This document shows, piece after piece, positions 37,982 through 46,987 of a DNA stretch of 64,000 nt; position 1 is the first letter of the stretch; each line of letters begins with the position of its first letter. The stretch is from the NCBI RefSeq assembly GCF_023700755.1, contig NZ_JAMKOJ010000001.1, forward strand, positions 62,001 through 126,000. The letters run 5' to 3'. Made by a program: the position numbers and the translations under genes. Below the pieces are notes generated by a model, which did no database searches, had not been told where the DNA came from, and was given only the letters and a program-made list of their open reading frames with translations. This stretch comes from Allorhizobium sonneratiae (lineage in GTDB: Bacteria; Pseudomonadota; Alphaproteobacteria; Rhizobiales; Rhizobiaceae).

Positions 37982-38514
37982 TCTTGACCAGGATAGGCTC
38001 CATATCCTTGTCCGGGCCTGCCATGGCTGTGATGACCGCCATGGTTATTGAGGGGGTCGATGATGATGTTCATCGGAATGCCGCCCACGGTTCCCGGCGG
38101 ATTGCCGCCCTGTTTCATCAGGTAACGGCCATCGACCCAGCCGCTGCGGGCCGGTGTTTCGGCGGTCATGATCTGGCACCAGTATCCGCCCTGATTTTCC
38201 AGACAATTGCCGACACTTTCAAGCGGCATGCCGTCTTCAAGCGTGCCGATGATCTGAAAACGCGGGCCGGCACCCGAGAGCAGCGGCAGGGTTGTGTCGG
38301 GTCCCAGCCCATGGACATGCCAGAGATAGGGATCGGGAACCTTGCCGGGCGGCAGATTGCCACCATCCGGTGGCGGCGTGCCGATCACGTCCGGATAGCC
38401 GTCCACCTCCTTGATCAGAGGCTGCTGCTGTGCGCCGGGGTTCTGGGCGAAGCCCAGCGTGGCCGGTAGAGACAGGGCAAGCGCCAGAAACAGCATCCGT
38501 TCATATCTGTGCAT
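37969..38514 (-). CDS. Secreted SH3-like domain protein
   Basis: 181 residues with a signal peptide (MHRYERMLFLALALSLPATL, cleavage after GFA). A Pro-rich linker (residues 30-60) is followed by an SH3b-like segment with the usual pattern of a first strand LLSGAGPRFQIIGTLEDG and the ending GYWCQIMTAETPARSGWV. The C-terminus is Gly/His-rich (NNHGGHHSHGRPGQGYG). SH3b domains often bind cell-wall or protein partners in the periplasm. The start was set at 38514 because it opens the signal peptide. The gene is divergent from the DMT transporter. Exact role unknown. Confidence 0.75.
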   Translation of the reverse strand: MHRYERMLFLALALSLPATLGFAQNPGAQQQPLIKEVDGYPDVIGTPPPDGGNLPPGKVPDPYLWHVHGLGPDTTLPLLSGAGPRFQIIGTLEDGMPLESVGNCLENQGGYWCQIMTAETPARSGWVDGRYLMKQGGNPPGTVGGIPMNIIIDPLNNHGGHHSHGRPGQGYGAYPGQDESQ

Positions 38515-38680
38515 GGTGCGTCTCCCGTCAGGGCTGGTTCTATACATGATTGAACCTATTCATATCCCGCCAAGGTTAGCGATTTATGTGCGGGCGCGGA
38601 ACCGGATTTGCCTTCTTTGTTGTTCAAAAGCTGATATGTCTCGATTCTCCCTTTCCTTCCGGCTTCAGGCATTTTTCCGC

Positions 38681-39574
38681 ATGACATCGACAATGATCGG
38701 CTATCTGTTCACCATTCTGGCCTATAGCGTGTTTTCCATCCAGGACGGTATTTCCAAGCATCTGGGAGACAGCTACTCGCCAATCGTCGTGGCAACGGTG
38801 CGTTACTGGGCTCTGACGAGCTTTGGCCTGTTGATGGCCTCGCGCTCAAAACAGGGCATCCGCCGCGTGGTGCAATCGAAACGTCCGGTGCTGCAGGTGG
38901 TGCGCGGCCTGCTGTTGATGAGCCAGATTGTTCTGTCCATTCTGGCATTTCACTATGTCGGGCTTGCTCATTCCGAAGCGATATTTGCTGCCGGGCCGAT
39001 CTTTGTGGCGATCATGTCCGTGCCGATCCTGGGAGAGCAGGTGGGCTGGCGGCGCTGGACGGCAATTGCCTTCGGCCTGATCGGGGTGATGATCATTCTG
39101 TCGCCTGGCAAGCTGGATGCACCGGTCGGCCTGATGTTGCTGCCGCTTCTGTGCTCCCTGTCCGGGGCGCTTTACGGCATTTTGACCCGTCTCGTCAGCC
39201 GCAACGACAGTGCGCTCACCAGCTTTTTCTATATCGGCATGGTCGGTTTCATCGTCATGAACTGTCTTGCCCCTTTCTTCTTCACTGGAATCAAGCCGCA
39301 TGACTGGCTTTGGATGATGGCGCTGTGCTGCACCGGCATTACCGGCCATTTTTCGTTGATCCGCGCCTATGAAAAGTTGAATGCCGTGGTCATTCAGCCG
39401 ATCGGCTATTTTCAGCTTGTGGCCACCTCGCTGATTGCGGTTTTCATCTTCGGTGAAGCGTTGACGGCTCATATTCTGATCGGTTCGGCGATTATCGTCA
39501 GTGCCGGTCTCTTTACGATCTGGCGTGAACATGTTGTGCAGCGGCGAGCTGCTAGACAAACAGAGTTCAAATAA
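38681..39574 (+). CDS. DMT-superfamily transporter (EamA family)
   Basis: About 297 residues with ten predicted membrane helices in two EamA halves. Half 1 opens ILAYSVFSIQDGISKHLG; half 2 covers LMLLPLLCSLSGALYGIL to the end. The conserved Gly/Pro-rich ends of helices (PIFVAIMSVPILGE and FQLVATSLIAVFIFGE) mark the family. It is an inner-membrane exporter or permease for small metabolites; the substrate cannot be told. Start uncertain: ATG at 38681 is used, with in-frame ATGs at 38636 and 38693; none has a strong ribosome site. Confidence 0.85.
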   Translation: MTSTMIGYLFTILAYSVFSIQDGISKHLGDSYSPIVVATVRYWALTSFGLLMASRSKQGIRRVVQSKRPVLQVVRGLLLMSQIVLSILAFHYVGLAHSEAIFAAGPIFVAIMSVPILGEQVGWRRWTAIAFGLIGVMIILSPGKLDAPVGLMLLPLLCSLSGALYGILTRLVSRNDSALTSFFYIGMVGFIVMNCLAPFFFTGIKPHDWLWMMALCCTGITGHFSLIRAYEKLNAVVIQPIGYFQLVATSLIAVFIFGEALTAHILIGSAIIVSAGLFTIWREHVVQRRAARQTEFK

Positions 39575-39835
39575 TAGTTAGACTTATATTTTTACTTTAA
39601 TGAATGTACATTATCTTTCTATTTACTACAATAGAATGAAAGCGCGTCTGAGATCGCATCATTAAGGTCTGTGAAAACAGGTAATGCTAAAGCATCTGTC
39701 ACGTGCCGATGGTTGTGATCCGTGGCGGCTGGTCTTTTCGGCCAGGGTCTCGGTCAGCCTGTCGGTTGTTTCTGCATAATCATGTCGATGCCCGGTTTGT
39801 CGGGTGGATTATGCGTTCGTGTTCGGAGGCTTGCC

Positions 39836-41212
39836 GTGAAAGCGCTGTTGGGAAAGATCCGCCTGTCGCGAAAGCTGGTGATCATGCTGTTTGGCGGTGT
39901 GGCCATTCTGTGTGGTGCCACGGGGGCAGCGGCAGTTTTCATTGGTCGAGATGCGCTGCTTGGCCCCCCCAAGGAACAGGTGAACGGATTGTCCTGCCAG
40001 TTGGTGCAAACGGCCGTCATCAAGCGCGAAGATCGGTACTGGATCCGTAAATATATTTCCACGGCCCCGACCGATGGCATAACCCGGCTGAGAACCGCCC
40101 TGCGTGTCGCCAAGGTCGTGGCGGAAAAGGATAAGCCCGATCTGGTACAGGTCGTTGTTGTTGCCGAAAACGGGCCTAAAGATCGGTCTGCAATCCGTGG
40201 TCGTGCCATTGGTGCGGACGTGATCTATGAGCCCAATCCGGGACGGATTCCCGACCGCGCCGAGCGTGAACCGCTGACGGCGCGTTATATCGACCGCGAG
40301 GCCAATGCCGAAGGCGATTTTTATGGTGACAGCGTTGCCCTGCCGATGAGCGATGCGGAAGCCATCATGGCCAAGTTGTCGCCCGAGCTTGATTGTATCG
40401 ATCCGAATGACAAGGTGCTGGAAGCCACCGGGCATGAGGCCAAGAAGCCGGAAAAAGGCGCCAAGGGTGAAAAAGCCTCTGGCCATGAAGGCGGCTCCAA
40501 GAAGGGCGATCATGGTGGCGAGGCTGCAAACGGTCATGGGGCCAGCAGCGATGCCCATGGTGCCCCGGCGGGAGCTTCCGATACCCAGGGACATGATTCT
40601 CAGGCCAAGGCCGGCGCCCATGATGCAAACGGTACGGACAGTCATGGTTCTGCACCTGCTGCTGCCGAGGCGCCGGGCCTGATTGCCTCGGTCAAAGGCA
40701 TGATTTTTGGTGCGCCCAAGGTGGCAGCCCCGGCGGTGGGGCCAGCTGATCCTCATGCTGCCCCCCATGATGCACCCACTGCTGACGGGCATGGTGTCAC
40801 GCCCGCTGCGACGTCTGGAGGGGCTGAACATGCCGCAAACGGTCCCTCAGCATCCGATCATGTAGCGCCTGATCCTGCCGTGGCTGATGCAGCGCATGTC
40901 CCCGCCCCGCAGCAGGTGGCCGCCCATGCAGCGGACGTGCAGCAGGAAAAGAGCACACAAGGCTGGATCGGCAGACTAAAATCCATGGCTTTCGGAGACA
41001 GCAAGCCTGAGGCGGCAAAGACACCGGATGTTGCTGCTGATAACCATACCGCAGCGCCGTCACAGCAGGCCGATGCGGCTCATGCCGAGGCAGGTTCGTC
41101 GCCACAGACCCATGATGCCGGTGACAATGGTTCTGGCGCTAAGCCGCTGGTGGTCAAGTCTGATTCTGCCGACCCTCCGTCGGTTCTGCCGCGCGGTATC
41201 ACCTTGCGATAA
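39836..41212 (+). CDS. Membrane-anchored protein with a long His/Ala/Gly/Asp-rich low-complexity tail
   Basis: 458 residues. The start is a GTG at 39836, six bases after a perfect GGAGG; earlier in-frame ATGs lack a site. One membrane segment lies near residues 18-38 (LVIMLFGGVAILCGATGAAA), probably leaving the rest in the periplasm. Residues 50-185 form a folded-looking domain (RALIKREDRYWIRKY-like start, ending LSPELDCIDPNDK) that I do not recognise. From about 190 to 440 it is low-complexity, dominated by His, Ala, Gly, Asp and Ser (for example GHEGGSKKGDHGGEAANGHG). Two similar short motifs interrupt it: PGLIASVKGMIFGAPK and QGWIGRLKSMAFGDSK. The His content suggests metal binding, which is unproven. 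Confidence 0.7.
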   Translation: MKALLGKIRLSRKLVIMLFGGVAILCGATGAAAVFIGRDALLGPPKEQVNGLSCQLVQTAVIKREDRYWIRKYISTAPTDGITRLRTALRVAKVVAEKDKPDLVQVVVVAENGPKDRSAIRGRAIGADVIYEPNPGRIPDRAEREPLTARYIDREANAEGDFYGDSVALPMSDAEAIMAKLSPELDCIDPNDKVLEATGHEAKKPEKGAKGEKASGHEGGSKKGDHGGEAANGHGASSDAHGAPAGASDTQGHDSQAKAGAHDANGTDSHGSAPAAAEAPGLIASVKGMIFGAPKVAAPAVGPADPHAAPHDAPTADGHGVTPAATSGGAEHAANGPSASDHVAPDPAVADAAHVPAPQQVAAHAADVQQEKSTQGWIGRLKSMAFGDSKPEAAKTPDVAADNHTAAPSQQADAAHAEAGSSPQTHDAGDNGSGAKPLVVKSDSADPPSVLPRGITLR

Positions 41213-41247
41213 AGCCTTTTGCGACCGGCGAAAACGGCCAAATGACT

Positions 41248-41353
41248 GCATAATTCCTTCAATCGAGTGAGATTTAAGGAGAAAATTGTGTAGCAAATTT
41301 AAAGTGCTATGGCGTTCTTTGTGCGTTTTATAAAACGCACGGAGCTGTAATGG
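41248..41353. repeat. Interspersed repeat B (GCATAATTC ... GTGCGTTTTATAAAACGCAC)
   Basis: About 105 bases, roughly 85% alike by eye to 57511-57617. It contains a perfect 20-base palindrome GTGCGTTTTATAAAACGCAC (41321-41340) and the shared words GAGATTTAAGG and AGCAAATTTAAAG. Related short forms occur at 55371-55413 and 58750-58818. It lies downstream of the His-rich protein gene and may add a transcript end. Confidence 0.75.
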
Positions 41354-41380
41354 AAAAGGCTTGAACGAACAGCCTTTCAT

Positions 41381-41412
41381 AAAAAAGCCCGCGGCTCGGC
41401 GCGGGCTTTTTT
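41381..41412 (-). terminator. Rho-independent terminator for gltX-lysK (works on both strands)
   Basis: AAAAAAGCCCGCG, loop GCTCG, then GCGCGGGCTTTTTT: a GC-rich stem flanked by A- and T-runs, so it is active in both directions. It lies 21 bases past the lysK stop codon. Confidence 0.85.
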
Positions 41413-41432
41413 GTGGTTAGATGCCGTCCAGC

Positions 41433-42929
41433 TCAATCCGCCTTGGCGCGGCGCGCCGGGAAGAGGATGATGTCGCGGATCGACGGCGCATTGGTCAACA
41501 GCATGATCAGACGGTCCACACCGATGCCGAGGCCACCGGCGGGCGGCATGCCCTGATCCATGGCATCGAGGAATTCGTCGTCCAGCTGCTTGTCCTTTTC
41601 GCCGCGGGCATGGGCCTGCTCGAGCTGCTCCACCATGCGGCGGCGCTGTTCTTCCGGGTCGTTGAGTTCGGAAAAGGCATTGCCGATTTCCCAGGCATTG
41701 CAATAGGTTTCGAAACGCTCGACGAGACGCGGCTCGCCCGGTACTTCCTTGGCAAAGGGTGAAATATCCTTCGGGAAATGCGTCACATGCGCAGGCTGGA
41801 TCAGCGTGCCTTCCACTTTTTCCTCAAAGATGAAGGCGAGGCATTCGCCCCAGGTCCAGTCTTTTTCAACGGCGAAACCGGCGGCCTTGGCGGCCGTGCG
41901 AGCTTCCTCATCGGTCTTCATGCTCATGAAGTCGATGCCGGTTGCTTCCTTCACGGCCTCTGGCATGGGCACGCGGCGGAACGGACCCTTGAAGGAGATT
42001 TCCTTGTCGCCAAATGCAAAGTCGGTGGAACCATGGATGCGGGTGGCGAGATCGGCAAACAGCCGCTCGACGAGGTCCATCATGTCCTCGTAATCGGCAT
42101 AGGCCCAGTAGCACTCCATCATGGTGAATTCAGGATTGTGCCGGGTGGAGACGCCTTCATTGCGGAAATTGCGGTTGATCTCGAAAATCTTGTCCGAAAG
42201 CCCTGAAACCAGCGTGCGCTTGAGGAAGAGTTCCGGCGCAATGCGCAGATACATGTCCTGCTTCAGCGTGTTATGATGCGTCTTGAACGGATCGGCCGAG
42301 GCGCCGCCATAGATGGATTGCAGCATCGGTGTTTCCACTTCCATGAAGCCATCGGCTTCCATGAAGCGGCGCACGCCGGAAATGATCTTCGAGCGCTGCA
42401 GGAAGCGCAGCTTCGATTCTTCATTGGTCATGATGTCGAGGTGGCGCTTGCGGTAGCGCACTTCGATGTCGGTGACGCCATGCCATTTTTCCGGCATCGG
42501 CAGCAGCGTCTTGGTGAGCATGGTGATTTCATGCGCATTGATCGTCAGCTCGCCGCGCTTGGTGCGGCGCACCTTGCCCTTGACGCCGATAATGTCGCCG
42601 AGATCGATCATCGGCAAAAGCGCGCGCGCCTCTTCCGGCGTCGTGTCCTTGTGGGAAAAGATCTGGATCTTGGCGGTCGCGTCATGCAGGTCCATGAACA
42701 TGCCGGAATTGCGCGAGGAATAAACGCGGCCAGCCACCGTCACCACATCGTCCGACTCGGTATCGGGTTCAAGCGCCGCATATTTTTCGGAGAGCTCGGC
42801 ATTGGTGATCGAGCGATGGAAATGCGCCGGATACACATCGCCGACCTTCTCGCGCAGCATGGCGAGTTTCTGGCGGCGCACTTCGGATGCATCGGAGGAG
42901 AGGGCGGTTTCGGTCTTGGTGTCGGTCAT
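41433..42929 (-). CDS. lysS: Lysyl-tRNA synthetase, class II
   Basis: 498 residues, the typical bacterial class II length. It charges tRNA-Lys. The N-terminal OB-fold anticodon-binding domain is at about 60-150 (VAGRVYSSRNSGMFMDLHD). Class II motif 2 is at about 245-265 (FEINRNFRNEGVSTRHNPEF) and motif 3 at the C-terminus (GLGIGVDRLIMLL). In alphaproteobacteria that mix class I and II enzymes this protein is often still called lysK; the sequence here is plainly class II. The gene follows gltX by 22 bases on the same strand and ends at a strong terminator. Confidence 0.95.
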   Translation of the reverse strand: MTDTKTETALSSDASEVRRQKLAMLREKVGDVYPAHFHRSITNAELSEKYAALEPDTESDDVVTVAGRVYSSRNSGMFMDLHDATAKIQIFSHKDTTPEEARALLPMIDLGDIIGVKGKVRRTKRGELTINAHEITMLTKTLLPMPEKWHGVTDIEVRYRKRHLDIMTNEESKLRFLQRSKIISGVRRFMEADGFMEVETPMLQSIYGGASADPFKTHHNTLKQDMYLRIAPELFLKRTLVSGLSDKIFEINRNFRNEGVSTRHNPEFTMMECYWAYADYEDMMDLVERLFADLATRIHGSTDFAFGDKEISFKGPFRRVPMPEAVKEATGIDFMSMKTDEEARTAAKAAGFAVEKDWTWGECLAFIFEEKVEGTLIQPAHVTHFPKDISPFAKEVPGEPRLVERFETYCNAWEIGNAFSELNDPEEQRRRMVEQLEQAHARGEKDKQLDDEFLDAMDQGMPPAGGLGIGVDRLIMLLTNAPSIRDIILFPARRAKAD

Positions 42930-42951
42930 GTTTCTATCCTGTCTCTCGTCC

Positions 42952-44418
42952 TTACTTCGCGCCGACCATGCCGGTCAGAACCTGGGTTGCCACTTTCAGG
43001 CGCTGGCGCACCACGGAACGACCGAGCAGCGCCATGGAATCAAACAGTGGCAGTGAGCGTTGATTGCCGGAGACCGCCACGAAGAGCGGCGGGGTGACAA
43101 CGCGCAGCTTCTTGCCTAGGCGGTCGGAAATGGCGCGCAATTCCGCTTCAATGGTCTCGACATTCCATTCGAGGATTTTTTCCAGATCGGCCTGCACGGC
43201 GGAAACGATCTCCAGCGTTTCTTCCGGGCTGGTCTTCAGGCCGCCGAAAGAGGCGGGTGTGAGGCCGACATCGGAGGCCAGCATGAAGCCTGCAAGCTGT
43301 GGCAGTTCGCCAAGCTTGGAAATACGGCTCTGGGCGAGCTTCAGACCCTCGGTCAAACGACCGTTTTCCGATGCCCAGGTGAGGATACGCTCGAGGAATT
43401 CCTCTGAAGACAGTTTCTCGCGCAGCCAGCGGCCATTCAGCCAGTCCAGCTTCTGCACGTCGAAGATCGCACCGGCCTTGGACAGGTTTTCCGGATCGAA
43501 TTTTTCCGCAAGCTCGTCCATGGTCAGGAGTTCTTCGCCCTCTGCAATCTGGATGAAGAACAGGCCAAGGAAGTTCATCAGCGCTTCCGGCAGATAGCCA
43601 AGCGCCGAATAATAGGAGATCGAGGTCGGGTTCTTGCGCTTCGACAGCTTCGACTTGTCGTGATTGCGCATCAGCGACAGATGCATGAATTTCGGCGGCT
43701 CGAGACCGAGATATTTGTAGATGAGGATGTGCTTCGGCACCGAGGCGAGCCATTCCTCGCCGCGCGCCACATGGGTGATCTTCATCAGATGGTCGTCCAC
43801 CACATTGGCCATGTGATAGGTCGGCATGCCATCGGCCTTCAAGAGAACCTGCATGTCGACGCTTTCCCACGGGATCGAAACGTCGCCATAGACGCCGTCA
43901 TGGAAATCGCAGGACCCTTCGGTGGGGATTTTCATCCGCACCACATGCGGTTCCCCGGCGGCGACACGGGCATCGACCTCTTCGGCCTTCAGATGCAGGC
44001 AGTGGCCGTCATAGCCCGGCGGTTTGCCTGCCGCGCGCTGTGCCTCGCGCATTGCCTCCAGCCGTTCCGGCGTGCAGAAGCAGCGGAAAGCATTGCCGTC
44101 CTTCACCATTTTCTCGACGAAGGGGCGATAGGTGTCCTTGCGTTCCGACTGGCGATAGGGGCCATAGGGGCCGCCGACATCCGGGCCTTCCGACCATTCA
44201 AGACCGCACCATTTCAGCGCGTCCAGCACCTTCTGCTCGAACTCGGCGGTGGAACGGGTGGCATCGGTATCCTCGATGCGCAGAATGAATTCTCCGCCAT
44301 GTTTCTTGGCGAAGAGATAATTGAACAGCGCGATATAGGCAGTGCCGACATGCGGCTCGCCAGTGGGGGAGGGTGCTATGCGGACGCGGACGCCGGAAGT
44401 GGTCATGATCTTGCTCAT
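42952..44418 (-). CDS. gltX: Glutamyl-tRNA synthetase
   Basis: About 488 residues. It charges tRNA-Glu. The class I signatures are the HIGH-like PSPTGEPHVGTAYIAL near the N-terminus and the KMSKS-like HDKSKLSKRKNPT near residue 245. The start at 44418 (MSKIMTTSG) fits relatives; the second Met at 44406 is possible, and an in-frame ATG at 44508 would add an unlikely extension. The next gene, lysyl-tRNA synthetase, starts 22 bases after its stop, so the two synthetases form an operon. Confidence 0.95.
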   Translation of the reverse strand: MSKIMTTSGVRVRIAPSPTGEPHVGTAYIALFNYLFAKKHGGEFILRIEDTDATRSTAEFEQKVLDALKWCGLEWSEGPDVGGPYGPYRQSERKDTYRPFVEKMVKDGNAFRCFCTPERLEAMREAQRAAGKPPGYDGHCLHLKAEEVDARVAAGEPHVVRMKIPTEGSCDFHDGVYGDVSIPWESVDMQVLLKADGMPTYHMANVVDDHLMKITHVARGEEWLASVPKHILIYKYLGLEPPKFMHLSLMRNHDKSKLSKRKNPTSISYYSALGYLPEALMNFLGLFFIQIAEGEELLTMDELAEKFDPENLSKAGAIFDVQKLDWLNGRWLREKLSSEEFLERILTWASENGRLTEGLKLAQSRISKLGELPQLAGFMLASDVGLTPASFGGLKTSPEETLEIVSAVQADLEKILEWNVETIEAELRAISDRLGKKLRVVTPPLFVAVSGNQRSLPLFDSMALLGRSVVRQRLKVATQVLTGMVGAK

Positions 44419-44848
44419 ACTCAGTGAAAGGGGCCGCGACGAGGCGGCTTTCAAAGCCCTGAAACCGGAAGTGGCCGGGGCTGGCGATCCTGCGCCCGTC
44501 TCCGGCAAATTCCCTTGCTGGCCTTAGGCCATATTCACGGCCAAGCGTCAAGAAAAACCCCCGGGAGCCGCAAAAGGAAAAGCCGACCCCATAGATCAGG
44601 ACGATTCAGCAACGGGCAACGGAAAAATAAAATGACGGACAGCAGGAACCTTTGCCTCGTTCGCGGGTTTCTGATCCGGAATGGCAGTCGAATGGCTGGA
44701 ATATGGATATGATCCATCGATAATGGACATATCTCTTCCGGCACTTGCCCCCCGCGTTCGATTGCCGTTCACTTACCTTCCAAGATAACGTCTGGATAAA
44801 AGCCTGTGCTCCGCCCCAGCACAGGCTTTTTCCTTTTCGGCTGTCAAT
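44419..44848. other. Intergenic region gltX / SLC13-type permease
   Basis: 430 bases. It should hold the gltX promoter (minus strand) near 44420-44550 and the terminator of the SLC13-type gene at 44797-44832. Six-frame reading shows only short, featureless frames, and I see no tRNA cloverleaf. Confidence 0.55.
44797..44832 (-). terminator. Rho-independent terminator of the SLC13-type permease gene
   Basis: AAAAGCCTGTGCT, loop CCGCCCC, then AGCACAGGCTTTTT: a 9-base stem with A- and T-runs on the two sides, 17 bases past the permease stop codon on the minus strand. Confidence 0.8.
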
Positions 44849-46609
44849 TCATCTGACCGGCCATAGGCTCATCAGTGCAGGCACCGAGACCAGAATGATG
44901 ATCAGTGACAGCGGCAGGCCAAGCCTTGGATAGTCGCTGAAGCGATAGCCGCCCGGACCCATCACCAGCGTATTGCATTGATGGCCGATGGGGGTGAGAA
45001 AATCGCAACCCGCGCCGATCGCCACCGCCATCAGAAATGCATCCGGCTTGTAATGCAGCGTCTGGGCGAAGCTGACGGCAATCGGCGCCATGACCAGCAC
45101 CGTTGCGGCATTGTTGAGAAAGGGCGTGACGGCCATGGCGGTCACCAGAATAAGCGCGAGCGCGCCATAGGCGGGCAGGCCATGGGCAACCTCTCCCAGC
45201 CATGCGGCGATGACGTCGGTTGCGCCGGTGCTGTGCAGCGTATCGCTGACCGGGATCAGAGCTGCCAGCATGACGAGGATCGGTCCATCCACCGTCTGAT
45301 AGATATCGGTGAGCGGCAAGACACGGAAGACCACCATGGCAAGGGCTGCGGCAAAGAAGGCGACCGTCACCGGCACCAGCCCCAGCGCCGTTGCCCCCAT
45401 GGCGGCGACCAGAATGGCCACGGGCGTGAGCATATTGCGCGGCGTGCCCAGAAGAATGTCGCGTTCGGCCAGCGGCAGGCAGCCCAGCCTTTGCAGAACA
45501 GCGGGAAGCGAGGAGCGGCGGCCCTGAAGCAGCACGACATCGCCATCGCGCAACACGACCTCACCCAGCCTTTCATTGATGCGCCGTCCCTGACGGCTGA
45601 CCGCCAGAAGATTGATGCCATAGGTATTGGACAGCGAAATGGCCCGCGCCGAAAGACCGATCAGCGGTGATCCCGGTCCGATCACCGCTTCGACGGCATG
45701 CAGCGCGCCGCTTTCGCCGATGTCGCCGGCCGACAGTTTCAGCCCGGCCTGACTGACCACTCTGTCCAGGGCATCAGACGGGCCCTCGAGCAAAAGGGCA
45801 TCCCTGGCCTGCAGCTTCAGATCGGGAAAGGGGGATATGCGGCTGTGGCCGCGCAGAACGGCGGTGGCGATCACCTCGCCCGAGGCGGCGGAGAGCGCCT
45901 CGCGCAGCGTCGCGCCTTTGAGGGGTGACGTATCGGGAATGACGGCCTCGGTGGCGAAGCTGTTGTTACCGAGTGCGTCCTGCAGGCTGGGATTCTTGTT
46001 TTCCCGTTTGGGCACCAGCCAATAGAAGAAGATCAGGAACAGCACGCCCGCAGTTGCCAGAATGGCACCGACCGGGGTGAAATCGAACATGGTGAAAGGT
46101 GTGCCGGTCAACTCACCGCGCAGGCGTGATACGACGATGTTGGGCGAAGTACCGATCTGTGTCATCAGCCCGCCCAGAAGCGCGCCAAAGGACATGGGCA
46201 TCAGGAAAACCGAAACCCGTGTTCCGGATTTGCGGGCAAACTGGAAGGCGACCGGCATCATGATCGCCAGCGCGCCGATATTCTTGATGAAAGCCGACAA
46301 AACCGTCACCGTCAGCACCAGAAGCAGCATCTGGGCCCTGAGTGATGTGAGGTCGGGAAAAAAACGCTTGATCACCGCATCGACCACGCCGGAACGGGCG
46401 ACACCGGCACTGACGACCAGCGCGCTGCCGACAATGATGACGATATCGTCGCTGAAACCGGAAAAGGCCTTGTCCACCGGCACAAGTCCAAGGGCGATCC
46501 CGGCAAGGAGCGTCACGCCCGCCACAAGATCGTAGCGGAAGCGGTCCCAGATGAACAGCAGCATCATGGCGGCGATCAGGGCAAGGGCAAGATATTGCTG
46601 ATGGTTCAT
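44849..46609 (-). CDS. SLC13/DASS-type anion permease with two RCK_C (TrkA-C) domains
   Basis: 586 residues. The membrane part is split (about 1-205 and 395-586) by a soluble middle region that holds two RCK_C modules (LREALSAASGEVIATAVLR... and IGLSARAISLSNTYGINLLAVSR). This layout is that of the divalent-anion:sodium family branch annotated as SLC13 permeases. Key patterns are GLMTQIGTSPNIVVS in the first half and FLNNAATVLVMAPIAV in the second, the paired anion/sodium sites. The substrate could be sulfate or dicarboxylates; it cannot be fixed from sequence. It is monocistronic, with its own terminator. Confidence 0.88.
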   Translation of the reverse strand: MNHQQYLALALIAAMMLLFIWDRFRYDLVAGVTLLAGIALGLVPVDKAFSGFSDDIVIIVGSALVVSAGVARSGVVDAVIKRFFPDLTSLRAQMLLLVLTVTVLSAFIKNIGALAIMMPVAFQFARKSGTRVSVFLMPMSFGALLGGLMTQIGTSPNIVVSRLRGELTGTPFTMFDFTPVGAILATAGVLFLIFFYWLVPKRENKNPSLQDALGNNSFATEAVIPDTSPLKGATLREALSAASGEVIATAVLRGHSRISPFPDLKLQARDALLLEGPSDALDRVVSQAGLKLSAGDIGESGALHAVEAVIGPGSPLIGLSARAISLSNTYGINLLAVSRQGRRINERLGEVVLRDGDVVLLQGRRSSLPAVLQRLGCLPLAERDILLGTPRNMLTPVAILVAAMGATALGLVPVTVAFFAAALAMVVFRVLPLTDIYQTVDGPILVMLAALIPVSDTLHSTGATDVIAAWLGEVAHGLPAYGALALILVTAMAVTPFLNNAATVLVMAPIAVSFAQTLHYKPDAFLMAVAIGAGCDFLTPIGHQCNTLVMGPGGYRFSDYPRLGLPLSLIIILVSVPALMSLWPVR

Positions 46610-46987
46610 GAAGGCTCCGGCAGGCTAGAGCATTGTCCCAAGAAAAGTGCAGAGCGGTTTTCCGTCCGAAAGTGCGTAAAACAAAGAATTAGAGCATCGG
46701 ATTTGGCCGAAAACCGGTTCCCACTTTTCGGCCGATGCTCTAAACGGCAGTTATTAAGACCATTCTACCGCATTTGCCCTGCTGTGGCCTGTTCAATCAA
46801 GACGGTCGCACTGCAAATGCACCCGTCATGGTCGTGCCAAGACTGCGCCTGGCCCGGCTTCGTCTGCAAAACACTCTGGCGGACAGTAAACAGAAATGTC
46901 GCGCGGCCTGTTTTGTTCCGGCAGGTTACGTTTCACAGGTCTTGTTCCGTCGGGCTGCCCGACGGGCGTGCCAGGGGCGCCGCCCGA
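46610..46987. other. Intergenic region SLC13-type permease / TetR gene
   Basis: 378 bases. The first third is the repeat at 46626-46743. The rest shows no gene; a small inverted repeat CGTCGGG/CCCGACG near 46949-46965, past the TetR stop, may help end that transcript. Confidence 0.55.
46626..46743. repeat. Interspersed palindromic element, GAGCATCG / AACCGGTTCCC family
   Basis: TTAGAGCATCGG (46689-46700) and CCGATGCTCTAA (46732-46743) are perfect arms around the AACCGGTTCCC core. The lead-in GTGCGTAAAACAAAGAATTA matches that of the repeat near 11000, and the right half is nearly identical to 31568-31603. Confidence 0.8.
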
